50,094 bases of DNA from assembly GCA_964345295.1 (NCBI GenBank), contig CAYFQG010000007.1, forward strand, positions 1 through 50,094. Direction: 5' to 3'. This stretch comes from JASBZA01 sp964345295. GTDB taxonomy: Bacteria > Bacillota > Clostridia > Saccharofermentanales > Fastidiosipilaceae. Positions 15,811 to 24,358 of this stretch are shown here, piece after piece. Position numbers and translations under genes: made by a program. Under the pieces are notes generated by a model that was not told the origin of the DNA, did not search any database, and was given only the letters and a program-made list of their open reading frames with translations. Numbering within the stretch: the stretch's first letter is position 1; each line of letters begins with the position of its first letter.

Positions 15811-17180
15811 AAGGCGGCCTCCATTCTTTCTTGAATTTGGTCGTGTATGCGGTCGAAGAGTTCGTCCGGATCCGTGTCTCGTAAAAGCCAGACTTGGTCT
15901 ACCCGGTCATAGGCAATCTTCTTGGCGATGTCGTCATGATCTTCACAGATGACCACCTTGTCTTGCGGGACACCGGCCAAAGCCAAACACAAGGCATAGT
16001 CTCGTGACCTCTTGCCGCAGCAAATCACCTGGACAATGGATTCGTCCGCCAAATAACGGAAGTCGTTGTCATAGAGCCAAGCGGTATTTTCAACATAGGT
16101 CATTTTGGGTCCCTTATATTCGGTGTTGGCCAAAACCACCGCCTTCCTGCCTGCCTCTTTTTTCAAGAAGGCCATGGTGCGCGAAGTCGCGATGGGGTTT
16201 AAGGCTTTGGCCAAAGTCGTATAGAGGGCCTTATCGCCTACTTGGGTCAAATTGAAACGGCTACGCACCACGGAAATAGCTTCCGACAAGGCGGCAATTT
16301 TATCCAAGGGGAAACCCAGCTCCTGCAAAATGGACGTGGCCGATAAGATGTTGTAAAGGTCCACGATATTGGAAGTCGGAAGTTTATAAGAGGCCTCTTC
16401 TTTGCCGTTGCCCAGAACAGCGTTTTGGCCTTCCAGGTCGGCCCGGACCACCCGATAAGTCGGCTCGGGGCTCCGGTAGCCGCAGTTGGGACAATGGTAG
16501 CGGCCGATGTGGTTATAGCGGATAAAGTCTACTTCTAAGCGAGTCTGGCAAACCGGACAATTGACCAGGTCTTGAACTCTGGAGTGGCGCTCTTCCTCTT
16601 CACCTTCCAGAAGCGGGATACTGTAGTAAGCCCGATCATTATCTAAGGCCAAACGGTTGGAAATAGGGTCTTCGGCATTTAAGAGCAGCTTAGTATTAGG
16701 CTGAATATAACGGTCCAGAAGCGAAAAAATAAAATCCGGATGGGCATTTCTGGAATAGGAATCCGAGAAAAGATTGGTCACCAGGAGATAATCGGTCCTT
16801 ATATAAGGGAGGACCCAGAGACAGCTTCTTTCGTCCATTTCCAGGAGGACATAGTCGGTCTTGACCCGGCCCTTACGGTCGGAATTATCCAATAGGGCAC
16901 TGGCAATACCGAAGCGGGTATTGGAGCCGTAAGAATTGTTGGCCACACTAAAGCCCATCTTCTCCAGATAGTCCTTGACCATGTTGGAAACCGTGGTCTT
17001 GCCGTTGGTTCCGGTCACTACGATGACCTTGTCGGGCAAAGTCAGGTGCCTGAGATAGTTCGGATCGATTTTCGTAACCACGACACCCGGGGCGTGCGTT
17101 GCCTTCCTTCCCAGGAGGCGCATCCCCCAAATACAAAACTTACCCAAGGCCTGGGCAATCCTAAAACGAAATCTTGCCAT
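15807..17180 (-). CDS. murT: Lipid II isoglutaminyl synthase subunit MurT
   Basis: MurT is a Mur-ligase homologue that activates the D-isoglutamate carboxylate of lipid II for amidation. The 457-residue protein shows the Mur ligase P-loop VVTGTNGKTTVSNMVKDYL (about residues 55-73), NSYGSNTRFGIASALL, LLEMDERS, and the four-cysteine zinc ribbon (CPVC near 207 and CPNC about 25 residues later) that is inserted in MurT proteins. C-terminal ligase-domain motifs include VVLANTEYKGPKMTYVENTAWLYD (read in two parts: VVLANTEYKGPK and MTYVENTAWLYD) and VICCGKRSRDYALCL. Its 3' end overlaps gatD. All ligase motifs appear intact, unlike those of its partner. Confidence 0.95.
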   Translation of the reverse strand: MARFRFRIAQALGKFCIWGMRLLGRKATHAPGVVVTKIDPNYLRHLTLPDKVIVVTGTNGKTTVSNMVKDYLEKMGFSVANNSYGSNTRFGIASALLDNSDRKGRVKTDYVLLEMDERSCLWVLPYIRTDYLLVTNLFSDSYSRNAHPDFIFSLLDRYIQPNTKLLLNAEDPISNRLALDNDRAYYSIPLLEGEEEERHSRVQDLVNCPVCQTRLEVDFIRYNHIGRYHCPNCGYRSPEPTYRVVRADLEGQNAVLGNGKEEASYKLPTSNIVDLYNILSATSILQELGFPLDKIAALSEAISVVRSRFNLTQVGDKALYTTLAKALNPIATSRTMAFLKKEAGRKAVVLANTEYKGPKMTYVENTAWLYDNDFRYLADESIVQVICCGKRSRDYALCLALAGVPQDKVVICEDHDDIAKKIAYDRVDQVWLLRDTDPDELFDRIHDQIQERMEAAL

Positions 17181-17283
17181 AAGCTATGCCAACACCTTCC
17201 CGAAAAAACATGTGGCCATTATAGGACACCGGAGGCCTTTTGTCTTTGGAAAATGTCCTTTGCATGTCTCGGGCTTAGGCAAC

Positions 17284-18390
17284 TTAGGCCCGGCGAAGGG
17301 CCTTCCACAAGGCTTTGGGCTTGGGCGGCGTACCGTAAAGGAGGACACCGATACGGTAGACTTTGGCCGTGAAAACACCGATTAGGAGGGTCGTAATAAT
17401 CAAGAGTCCGATGGAAATGGCTATCTCATACCAGGCCACCGTACTCATGGCAATCCGGGTAAACATGGCCATGGGAGACGTAAAGGGAACGAAAGAAAGA
17501 ATCTTCATAGCCAGATTGTCCACATCCACACCCATAGAGATTAAGGTACCCATAAAGCCGATGAGAAGGAGGAAGGTAATGGGCGTTGCCACCGTATTGA
17601 CTTGTTCAATCTTCGATACCAGGGAGCCGGCCGCACCGAAAAGAAAAGCATAGAGGAAGAAGCCCAGGAAGAAGAAAACCAGCATGTAGGCCAAAAGCTC
17701 CGGCGACTTCACAATCAGGCGATTTCTGGGATAAGACCTCTTGATACTTTCCAGGTCACCCTCAAGGACAATTTTGCCGCCGTTCAGAATAGCGATATGG
17801 TCGCAGAAGGTCTCCACATAGGCCATCTGGTGGCTGGAGAATAAAACAATTTTGCCCTTTTGAATCTCCTCACGGACCACATCTTCCAAAAGTCTGGCAT
17901 TGACCGGGTCCAAACCGGTAAAGGGTTCGTCCAGGATAAGACCTGGGGATCATGGGCCAGGGCCGTAATAAGCTAGATTTTTTGCTGACTACCCTTAGAT
18001 AGGGTCTCCAGCTTCTGATCTTTATAATCGGTCATGGCCAACCGGTCCAGCCAATAAGCAATCGATTCTTGGGCCGCTTTGCGACTCATGCCCTTTAATT
18101 GGGCAAAATAAAGGAGCTGATCCATAATCTTCTGCTTAGCGTAAAGTCCTCTTTCTTCCGGCAGATAGCCGAATTGGACTTGGCTGTAATCGATGGTTTT
18201 TCCGTCAAATAAGATGTCTCCGGCATTGGGCGGAAAGACATTCATGATAATTCGGATAGAAGTGGTCTTACCGGCACCGTTTCGGCCTAAAAGGCCCAGT
18301 GCTCGGGCCGCCTTGGGCCTTAAGAGACACACCTTTCAAAACCTCTTTAGGCCCGAAAGACTTCTCAATATTACGCATTTCTAATTGCAT
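17284..18390 (-). pseudogene. Broken NatAB-type ABC exporter: frameshifted ATPase fused to a permease tail
   Basis: Starting at ATG 18390 the sequence reads an ABC ATPase (EKSFGPKEVLKGVSLK, then Walker A GRNGAGKTT, LPEERGLY, LSKGSQQKI, LDEPFTGLDPVNARLLEDVV, FSSHQM) but needs three repairs: one extra C near 18305-18308, a TAG at 17975-17973 where the family has Gln (KIQLITALAHDP), and one missing base near 17940-17946. After the switch motif, at about IVKSPE, it passes directly in frame into the C-terminal half of an ABC-2 permease of the NatB/YhaP kind (FFLGFFLYAFLFGAAGSLVSK, then about four membrane segments). The ATPase C-terminal part and most of the permease are missing. NatAB-like systems export sodium or drugs. 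The lesions are few, so the decay looks recent unless it reflects assembly error. Confidence 0.85.
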
Positions 18391-18465
18391 GCTTGAACTC
18401 CTCAATGTATCCGGTTAGGTTGAACTAATCTGATTTATTATACTGGTTCAAGCCACGGCGGCCAA

Positions 18466-20898
18466 TTAAAATCGCATTAAGATAAGAGCACCGATGCCGT
18501 AAGTGATGAAGGAGCAAAGCCAGGCAAAGGCACATTGGAATAAAACCAGGCCCAGGGTTTCTTTGCCGCCGATTTCCCTCTTGATTGTCGAAACAGCCGC
18601 AATACAAGGAGTGTAAAGCAGGCAGAAAACCAGCAACGAGAAGGCACTTAAGGCGCTGATGTCGGCCATAAGATTAGCCATGGAACCGTAGAGAATATTG
18701 AGAGAAGACACCACACTTTCTTTGGCCATGAAACCAGCCAAAAGCGACGTCACAATCCGCCAATTACCGTAACCCATGGGTTTGAAAATCGGGGCGATAA
18801 AGCCGGCAAGAGAAGCCAGGAGACTTTCTTCGGGAGACGTAGTGAGTTGGAGCCTACTGTTGAAACTTTGTAAGAACCAGATGACCAAACTACCGATGAG
18901 GATGATGGTAAAGGCTCTCTCCAGGAAATCTTTGCCCTTATCCCATAAGAGGCGCAGCGTATTCTTGAAGCCGGGCACCCGGTAGTTGGGAAGCTCCATC
19001 ACAAAGGGCACCGACTCACCTTGGAAGCTGGTTTTCTTGAAAATTAACGCCACCACCATGGCCAAAAGGATACCCAGTACATAAAGACTGATCATGACCA
19101 AGGCCGCGTGGTCGGGGAAAAAGGCTTGGGAGAAGAAGGCATAGATAGGGAGTTTGGCCGAGCAGGACATGAAGGGTGTCAGGAGGATGGTCATCTTGCG
19201 GTCTCTTTCGGACGGCAGGGTCCGGGTTGCCATAACCGCCGGCACCGTACAGCCGAAACCGATCAGAAGGGGCACCACACTTCGTCCGGACAGGCCGAAC
19301 TTGCGGAAAACCTTATCAATCACGAAAGCTACCCGGGCCATATAGCCCGTATCTTCTAATAAAGATAAGAAAAAGAACAAGGTCACGATGATCGGAAGGA
19401 AACTTACCACGCTCCCGACACCCTTAAAAAGGCCGTCCATGACCAGGGATTGGAGCACGGGACTGACCTGGGCTTGGGCCATGCCTTGTCCTACCCATTG
19501 GGCAAGCTTGTCCAATCCGATTTCGAAAAGTATTTGCAGCCTACCGCCGATCACATCGAAGGTCAGCCAAAACACCACGGCCATGGCCAAAATGAATATA
19601 GGCAAGGCTGTGTATTTACCGGTCAAAATCCGGTCCACCCGATGGCTTAAGCCATAAGTTTTGGTCTTGTCGTCCGCGGCATGGGCTTGAGGTTCGGTTA
19701 CCGTCAAAGCAACCAAATCACCTATAAAGCGATAACGCATATCGGCTATAGCCGCCACCCGGTCCAAGCCTCTTTCTTCTTCCATTTGTTGGAGGATCAG
19801 CTCGATTGTCTCTTCTTCTTTGGGGTCCAGTTTAAGCGCTTCTTTTACCAGGCTGTCATTTTCGGCTAACTTGGTCGCCGCAAAACGGCAGGGAATGCCC
19901 GCTTTTTGGGCATGATCTTCAATGACATACATCAAGGCATGAAGGGCCCTGTGAACCGCGCCACCCGCCTCATCGGCCTTGCAAAAGTCCTGTCGTCCCG
20001 GCTTCTCCTGATAGTGGGCCACATGGACGGCATGGCTCAAAAGTTCGTCCACGCCCTCATTTTTCACTGCGGAAATGGGGACTACCGGTATGCCCAGGGC
20101 ATCTTCCATCCGGTTGATATCCACCGTCCCGCCGTTCTTCTGGACCTCGTCCATCATGTTGAGGGCCAAGACCATGGGAACCTCCAACTCCATCAGCTGC
20201 ATGGTCAAATAGAGATTTCGTTCCAGATTGGTCGCATCGACAATATTAATCAGGCACTTAGGCTTCTCTTCTAAGATAAATTCTCGGGAAATGACCTCTT
20301 CGCCCGAATAAGGTGACAGAGAATAGATACCCGGCAGGTCGGTCACTTCCGTATTGTCGTAGCCCCTGATGGAGGCGCTCTTGCGGTCTACCGTAACGCC
20401 GGGAAAATTGCCCACGTGTTGGTTGGACCCGGTTATTTGATTAAATAAGGTGGTCTTACCGGCATTTTGATTGCCGGCCAAAGCAAAAGTCAGGAGTGTG
20501 CCTTCAGGCAGGGGATTCTCGTCCGCCTTGACATGGTACTTACCGCCTTCACCCAAACCCGGATGGTCTTCCTCGAATTTAAGGGGAGTCTTTTTCCTAA
20601 GCTTTTCATTTCCTTCCTCTTCCGAAACGTCACCCTCCAGGAGTCGGACCTCTAGCTTACTAGCATCTTCCAGGCGCAGGGTCAAAGCGAAGGAATGCAG
20701 CTTAATCTGCATGGGATCACCCAAGGGAGCAAAACGGGTCACTTCGACCACGGTCCCCGGAATCAGACCCATATCCAACATATGTTGACGTAAGGCGACA
20801 TTGTCACCACCTACGGTAAGAATACGTCCTCTCTGGCCGATTTGCAGCTGGTCCAGGCGGACGGCTTCGGATGGTTTTTTTTCCAATCTGTCAGGCAT
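18466..20898 (-). CDS. feoB: Ferrous iron transporter, FeoA-FeoB fusion
   Basis: FeoB is the GTP-dependent membrane transporter for Fe2+ and FeoA its small SH3-like partner; here both are in one 810-residue chain. FeoA domain: about residues 15-85 (LGDPMQIKLHSFALTLR). GTPase domain: GNQNAGKTTLFNQITGSNQ, TDLPGIYSLSPYSGEE, NIVDATNLERNLYLT and NMMDE. Transmembrane core from about residue 430 with the Gate motifs (LLIGFGCTVPAVMATRTL; LTPFMSCSAKLPIYAFF) and CLLYTPCIAAVSTIKRE near the end. Start chosen at ATG 20898, eight bases after AAAAGGAG; a GTG at 20907 is too close to that site. It has its own promoter and a candidate operator. Confidence 0.95.
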   Translation of the reverse strand: MPDRLEKKPSEAVRLDQLQIGQRGRILTVGGDNVALRQHMLDMGLIPGTVVEVTRFAPLGDPMQIKLHSFALTLRLEDASKLEVRLLEGDVSEEEGNEKLRKKTPLKFEEDHPGLGEGGKYHVKADENPLPEGTLLTFALAGNQNAGKTTLFNQITGSNQHVGNFPGVTVDRKSASIRGYDNTEVTDLPGIYSLSPYSGEEVISREFILEEKPKCLINIVDATNLERNLYLTMQLMELEVPMVLALNMMDEVQKNGGTVDINRMEDALGIPVVPISAVKNEGVDELLSHAVHVAHYQEKPGRQDFCKADEAGGAVHRALHALMYVIEDHAQKAGIPCRFAATKLAENDSLVKEALKLDPKEEETIELILQQMEEERGLDRVAAIADMRYRFIGDLVALTVTEPQAHAADDKTKTYGLSHRVDRILTGKYTALPIFILAMAVVFWLTFDVIGGRLQILFEIGLDKLAQWVGQGMAQAQVSPVLQSLVMDGLFKGVGSVVSFLPIIVTLFFFLSLLEDTGYMARVAFVIDKVFRKFGLSGRSVVPLLIGFGCTVPAVMATRTLPSERDRKMTILLTPFMSCSAKLPIYAFFSQAFFPDHAALVMISLYVLGILLAMVVALIFKKTSFQGESVPFVMELPNYRVPGFKNTLRLLWDKGKDFLERAFTIILIGSLVIWFLQSFNSRLQLTTSPEESLLASLAGFIAPIFKPMGYGNWRIVTSLLAGFMAKESVVSSLNILYGSMANLMADISALSAFSLLVFCLLYTPCIAAVSTIKREIGGKETLGLVLFQCAFAWLCSFITYGIGALILMRF

Positions 20899-20918
20899 TT
20901 CACACACTCCTTTTGAAG

Positions 20919-20947
20919 TTAGCCATAGCTAAGCCGCACGTATTATC
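20919..20947 (-). promoter_or_regulatory. feoAB promoter (extended -10) with inverted-repeat candidate operator
   Basis: Minus strand TGT followed by GATAAT (20947-20942) forms an extended -10; no good -35 is seen. Just downstream, at about +3 to +16, lies the inverted repeat TTAGC-N4-GCTAA (20932-20919), before the ribosome site. Its position suits a repressor site; an iron-responsive DtxR/MntR- or Fur-type regulator would make sense for an iron importer, but the sequence is not a full match to a consensus I can state. Confidence 0.45.
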
Positions 20948-21004
20948 ACACAATTGGAGCAAAATGCCTAGGTTTGGAATCACATTTGTTAGGAATAACT
21001 AACT

Positions 21005-22294
21005 TTAGAGAGCCGGATTAATGTTGGCTTCTTCTTTGTCCGAAATCGGATAAAAAAGCGTGGCCAAAAGACTGATGGTATGGGCCACCAAAGCCAGGAT
21101 GAAAGCCCCTTGGCGGAATTCCTGTACCAAGCGGGCACCGACCAGGCTGCTTAAAGCCGCAACCAGGACCACCATGGCGTTAACCATAGATAACTCCCAG
21201 ATACGATTGCTGTCGTCTAAAGCATTATTGAGGAAGGCATCTCTCTGCGGTAAGACCAGGGCCGCGCCGAGAGCTTCTGTCAACGTATAGAAAATCAAAA
21301 GGGGCAGAATAAGACCGGCCGGGGTAAAGGGGGCCACTAAGAGAAGGACCTGGCCCAGGAGATATAGGCCCAGACCTACACCGAAGGGAATCTTAAATGG
21401 CAAACGATTCAACCGGGTTTGCACCAGGAAGGTCAAAAGGAAGCTCATCAGGGCTCGGATCATAGGAAAGTACGATAAGAAGACCGGCGACACGCCCAAG
21501 TTCTCGGTAATATAAATACCGAAATAGGTGCCGGAAAAGGTCAGAGCGGACTGGTACAAGACCATGACCACCCAGATAAAACGGATGGATTTTCTGGACC
21601 ACATATGTTTTACGGTAGGACCGAATTTCTTAAGCTGGGCCAAACTGCCCGGGCCTAAGAAGCGCACCTTGGCCGGACCGCTTTCATCGTGGGCCAGAAA
21701 AAAGAAAAGCAGGCATTTGGCCGTCATGGAAACTGCGGCAAATAAAAGTAAGATGCGAGTCCCCCATACCAGCCCCTGCTGACCGACCAGCCAGGCCGCT
21801 AAAGGAGCGAAAAAGACAGCGATATAGCCCGCAATCTGCATCCAGGTAAAGACGTAAACCAGCTGCGAGCGATCCGCATCCTCCATGAGCAAACTGGACC
21901 AAGACCCATTACTAATCTGACAAAGACCGGAAAGAAGCGAAGCAGCCAGGAAGAGGGCATAATTATCCGCCAGGAAATAGAGAACCATGGGAAGGCTCCA
22001 GCACAGGAGGTCAAAAACGAGAACCGCCCGCCGCCTGCCCAAGTGTTCCGAAACAATGCCGCCGAAAAAGGCCGCCACAAACTGGACGAAGAGGCCGGCT
22101 GCCGTTACGGCACCAATCTCAAAGTCCGACAGGCCCATGGCACTCATGTAGACGGGCAAATAGGGGGCGTAAAGGGTAAAAGCGACCGCCCAGAGAGGCT
22201 GGAGAAAAACAGCCACCCTGGTATTGCCCTTCAACTGAAAAAGGCTCTGCCACAAGGGATTATTCACGAAATAAGCCTGAACTTTACCTCTCAT
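21005..22294 (-). CDS. Major facilitator superfamily transporter
   Basis: About 429 residues with some twelve hydrophobic segments, typical for an MFS permease. The loop between helices 2 and 3 reads GGIVSEHLGRRRAVLVFDLL, matching the family's G-x-x-x-D/E-R/K-x-G-R/K-R/K signature. The start at 22294 (MRGKVQAYF) is chosen over upstream codons that would begin with TTG and lack a ribosome site; even here the site is weak (CGGGG). Substrate unknown; the nearest profile is the nucleoside/sugar or drug-type MFS group. The gene stands alone, divergent from the IMPase operon. Its minus-strand 3' end faces the feoAB promoter region. Confidence 0.8.
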   Translation of the reverse strand: MRGKVQAYFVNNPLWQSLFQLKGNTRVAVFLQPLWAVAFTLYAPYLPVYMSAMGLSDFEIGAVTAAGLFVQFVAAFFGGIVSEHLGRRRAVLVFDLLCWSLPMVLYFLADNYALFLAASLLSGLCQISNGSWSSLLMEDADRSQLVYVFTWMQIAGYIAVFFAPLAAWLVGQQGLVWGTRILLLFAAVSMTAKCLLFFFLAHDESGPAKVRFLGPGSLAQLKKFGPTVKHMWSRKSIRFIWVVMVLYQSALTFSGTYFGIYITENLGVSPVFLSYFPMIRALMSFLLTFLVQTRLNRLPFKIPFGVGLGLYLLGQVLLLVAPFTPAGLILPLLIFYTLTEALGAALVLPQRDAFLNNALDDSNRIWELSMVNAMVVLVAALSSLVGARLVQEFRQGAFILALVAHTISLLATLFYPISDKEEANINPAL

Positions 22295-22383
22295 TGCCCC
22301 GTATTTTAGCAGACTAGTAGGAAGTGGCAATGCACAGAATGGCCTTATTTTGGCCTTATAAAACCTTTTTAATCAGTGGTCTT

Positions 22384-22392
22384 TGCTATAAT
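22384..22392 (+). promoter_or_regulatory. Extended -10 promoter of the IMPase-esterase-acyltransferase operon
   Basis: TGC followed by a perfect TATAAT (22387-22392) makes a TGn-extended -10; the -35 region is only T-rich. The transcript would begin about 30 bases before the ATG at 22428, which is preceded by AAGGAGCGG. Confidence 0.6.
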
Positions 22393-22427
22393 GAAATCCA
22401 ATTGAATAAGGAGCGGATAAAATCGAT

Positions 22428-23300
22428 ATGAAATACGAAAAAGAACACCGTTTTATCCTGTCGCTGTTGGACGGGATTGACACCATCATAGAAGATAACA
22501 AAGTTTTGAATGTCGTGACCAAGTCCGACCACAGAGACCTGGTTACGGTCGTTGATAAGGCCATTGAAGACTACCTCATGGAGCAAATCACCCGGAATTT
22601 CCCGGGTGACGCTATGCTGGGCGAAGAACATTACGACCCCTCACCGACCTTGGCCGACGGTAGCCCCAAGCCCAAGATGGCAGACCAAGACCGCCTCTGG
22701 GTCCTAGACCCCATAGACGGGACAAGCAATTTCGTCAAGCAAGGCGACAATTACTGTACGCTCATCGCCTTTTTCGAAAAAGGTGTACCCTATCTGTCTT
22801 ATATTTTCCTGCCGCCTACAGGCGAACTTTTCTATGCCATTCGTGGCCAAGGCGCCTATCACAGGACCTGGGCCGGACGGGGAACGGAAGATTTTTATAA
22901 GAAGCTTTCCGACAGGTCCTTTGTAGAAGAAAAACTCCCGCCTGTTGAAGATACCGAACTGAAGGAGTCTTTAATCAGCTTTGATTTGCGCAGGCTCTAC
23001 CGTTATTATCCCGACTTTGTGGGCCATCTGATTACAGAGGCTTTCGAAATTCGCCGCCAGGGCTCGAGCGGTGTTGACGGCACCAAAGTTATTCAGGGCC
23101 ACTACAAGTGCTTCATGACCTATAGTGGCGGCCCCTGGGATTTTGCCACCCACTTCCTCTTCGCCGAAGAGCTGGGCCTGGTTTTATGTCAGCTGGACGG
23201 TTCGCCCTTGGATCTTGATTCCTACCACAGTTTCTTCTTCGGTACACCCAAGGTCTTCGCCGATATCAGTCGCGCTTTCCAAGCGGAGTCTGAAGGATGA
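22428..23300 (+). CDS. Inositol monophosphatase family protein
   Basis: A 290-residue member of the lithium-sensitive Mg2+ phosphatase superfamily. The metal-binding motifs are in order: MLGEEHYD (Glu), WVLDPIDGTSNFVK (D-P-I-D-G-T) and, near residue 235, GGPWDFATHFLFAEELG (W-D). The family includes inositol-1-phosphatase, fructose-1,6-bisphosphatase and 3'-phosphoadenosine 5'-phosphate phosphatase; the substrate here is not clear. Its last codon overlaps the ATG of the esterase gene by four bases, so it heads a coupled three-gene operon. Confidence 0.9.
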   Translation: MKYEKEHRFILSLLDGIDTIIEDNKVLNVVTKSDHRDLVTVVDKAIEDYLMEQITRNFPGDAMLGEEHYDPSPTLADGSPKPKMADQDRLWVLDPIDGTSNFVKQGDNYCTLIAFFEKGVPYLSYIFLPPTGELFYAIRGQGAYHRTWAGRGTEDFYKKLSDRSFVEEKLPPVEDTELKESLISFDLRRLYRYYPDFVGHLITEAFEIRRQGSSGVDGTKVIQGHYKCFMTYSGGPWDFATHFLFAEELGLVLCQLDGSPLDLDSYHSFFFGTPKVFADISRAFQAESEG

Positions 23301-24355
23301 ACCCCCTGATTCAACTGGGCCTCCGCCTGAGGTCCTTACCCATCTTCGACGTCAAGCGTAATTACGACCGCATACGTCGAGCCCAGGAAGCCATGTCGTC
23401 CTCACCGGAAGATTTGGCCAAAGAAATCCGCCAGGAGAACTATTATCTCCTGGATAACTACCTCCTGTCAGACCGGTCCGAGTCTCATATTCCCATCCGC
23501 GTTTTCGCCCCCAAGAATCCCACGGACCGGCAAGCCGGTATCATCCTCTTCTTTCACGGTGGCGGTTACGTCACCGGCAATGTCGATACCTATACCGAAG
23601 TCTGCCTGGATTTAAGCGAGTACACCAGGCGCATTGTCCTGTCTGTCGATTATCGCCTGGCCCCGGAAAACCCTTATCCGGCCGGACTGGACGACTGCTA
23701 CGAGGTAGGCCAGGAAATTCTTGGCTACTTTCATGAAGAAAACAACGTCCCCGGTCCCTATCCGGTTTTTCTCATGGGGGATTCGGCCGGCGGCAACCTG
23801 GCTTCGAGTGTGGCTCAAAAACTAATCGACAAGTGCCTCATCGAAGGAGAAGAGAAAAATTGTCTCAAGCCCGACGGTCTTATCTTGCTATACCCGGCTT
23901 TGGGCTATGACTATTCGGATAAATTTGCCAAAGAAGGTCCCTTCCCTTCCTTATGGGAGAAGCGGACCGGCTTCGGCCTGACCTTGCAGAACATGCGAGA
24001 CTACTACGACCTCTATTTAGAAAACGATGCACTTTTGGCCAAAGACCCCTATGTTTCTCCTCTCCTGATAAAAAATCCGGACCTCCTGTCGGCCTTACCC
24101 CCTTCGCTCATTATTACAGCCGAACACGATCCGCTCCGCGACGAAGGCCTTTGCTATGCTTTCCGCCTGGCCCGGGCCGGTGTGGATGTCGATGCCTCTA
24201 TCATGCGCGACGTCCCGCACGGCTTTTTCGATAAGGGTGCCTTTTTCCCTCAGCCGCAAACTTTGGTTTTTGAAAAAGTCAAAAACTTTATAGATCGTAT
24301 CCAAGAGGAGCTCATCTCTGCCCCCTCTGCGAATCCGGCTCCGAAGAAGGATTAG
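23297..24355 (+). CDS. Alpha/beta hydrolase of the hormone-sensitive-lipase type
   Basis: A 352-residue esterase/lipase fold protein. It has the oxyanion-hole motif HGGGYVTG, the VDYRLAPENPYPAGLDD block typical of the HSL/arylacetamide deacetylase family, the nucleophile elbow GDSAGGN, the acid in ITAEHDPLRDEG and the catalytic His in DVPHGFF. It probably removes short acyl groups. The start overlaps the IMPase stop and the end lies 3 bases before the acyltransferase ATG. Together with that neighbour it could form an acylation/deacylation pair, an inference from context only. No signal peptide is visible, so it is likely cytoplasmic. Confidence 0.9.
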   Translation: MNPLIQLGLRLRSLPIFDVKRNYDRIRRAQEAMSSSPEDLAKEIRQENYYLLDNYLLSDRSESHIPIRVFAPKNPTDRQAGIILFFHGGGYVTGNVDTYTEVCLDLSEYTRRIVLSVDYRLAPENPYPAGLDDCYEVGQEILGYFHEENNVPGPYPVFLMGDSAGGNLASSVAQKLIDKCLIEGEEKNCLKPDGLILLYPALGYDYSDKFAKEGPFPSLWEKRTGFGLTLQNMRDYYDLYLENDALLAKDPYVSPLLIKNPDLLSALPPSLIITAEHDPLRDEGLCYAFRLARAGVDVDASIMRDVPHGFFDKGAFFPQPQTLVFEKVKNFIDRIQEELISAPSANPAPKKD

Positions 24356-24358
24356 CTT

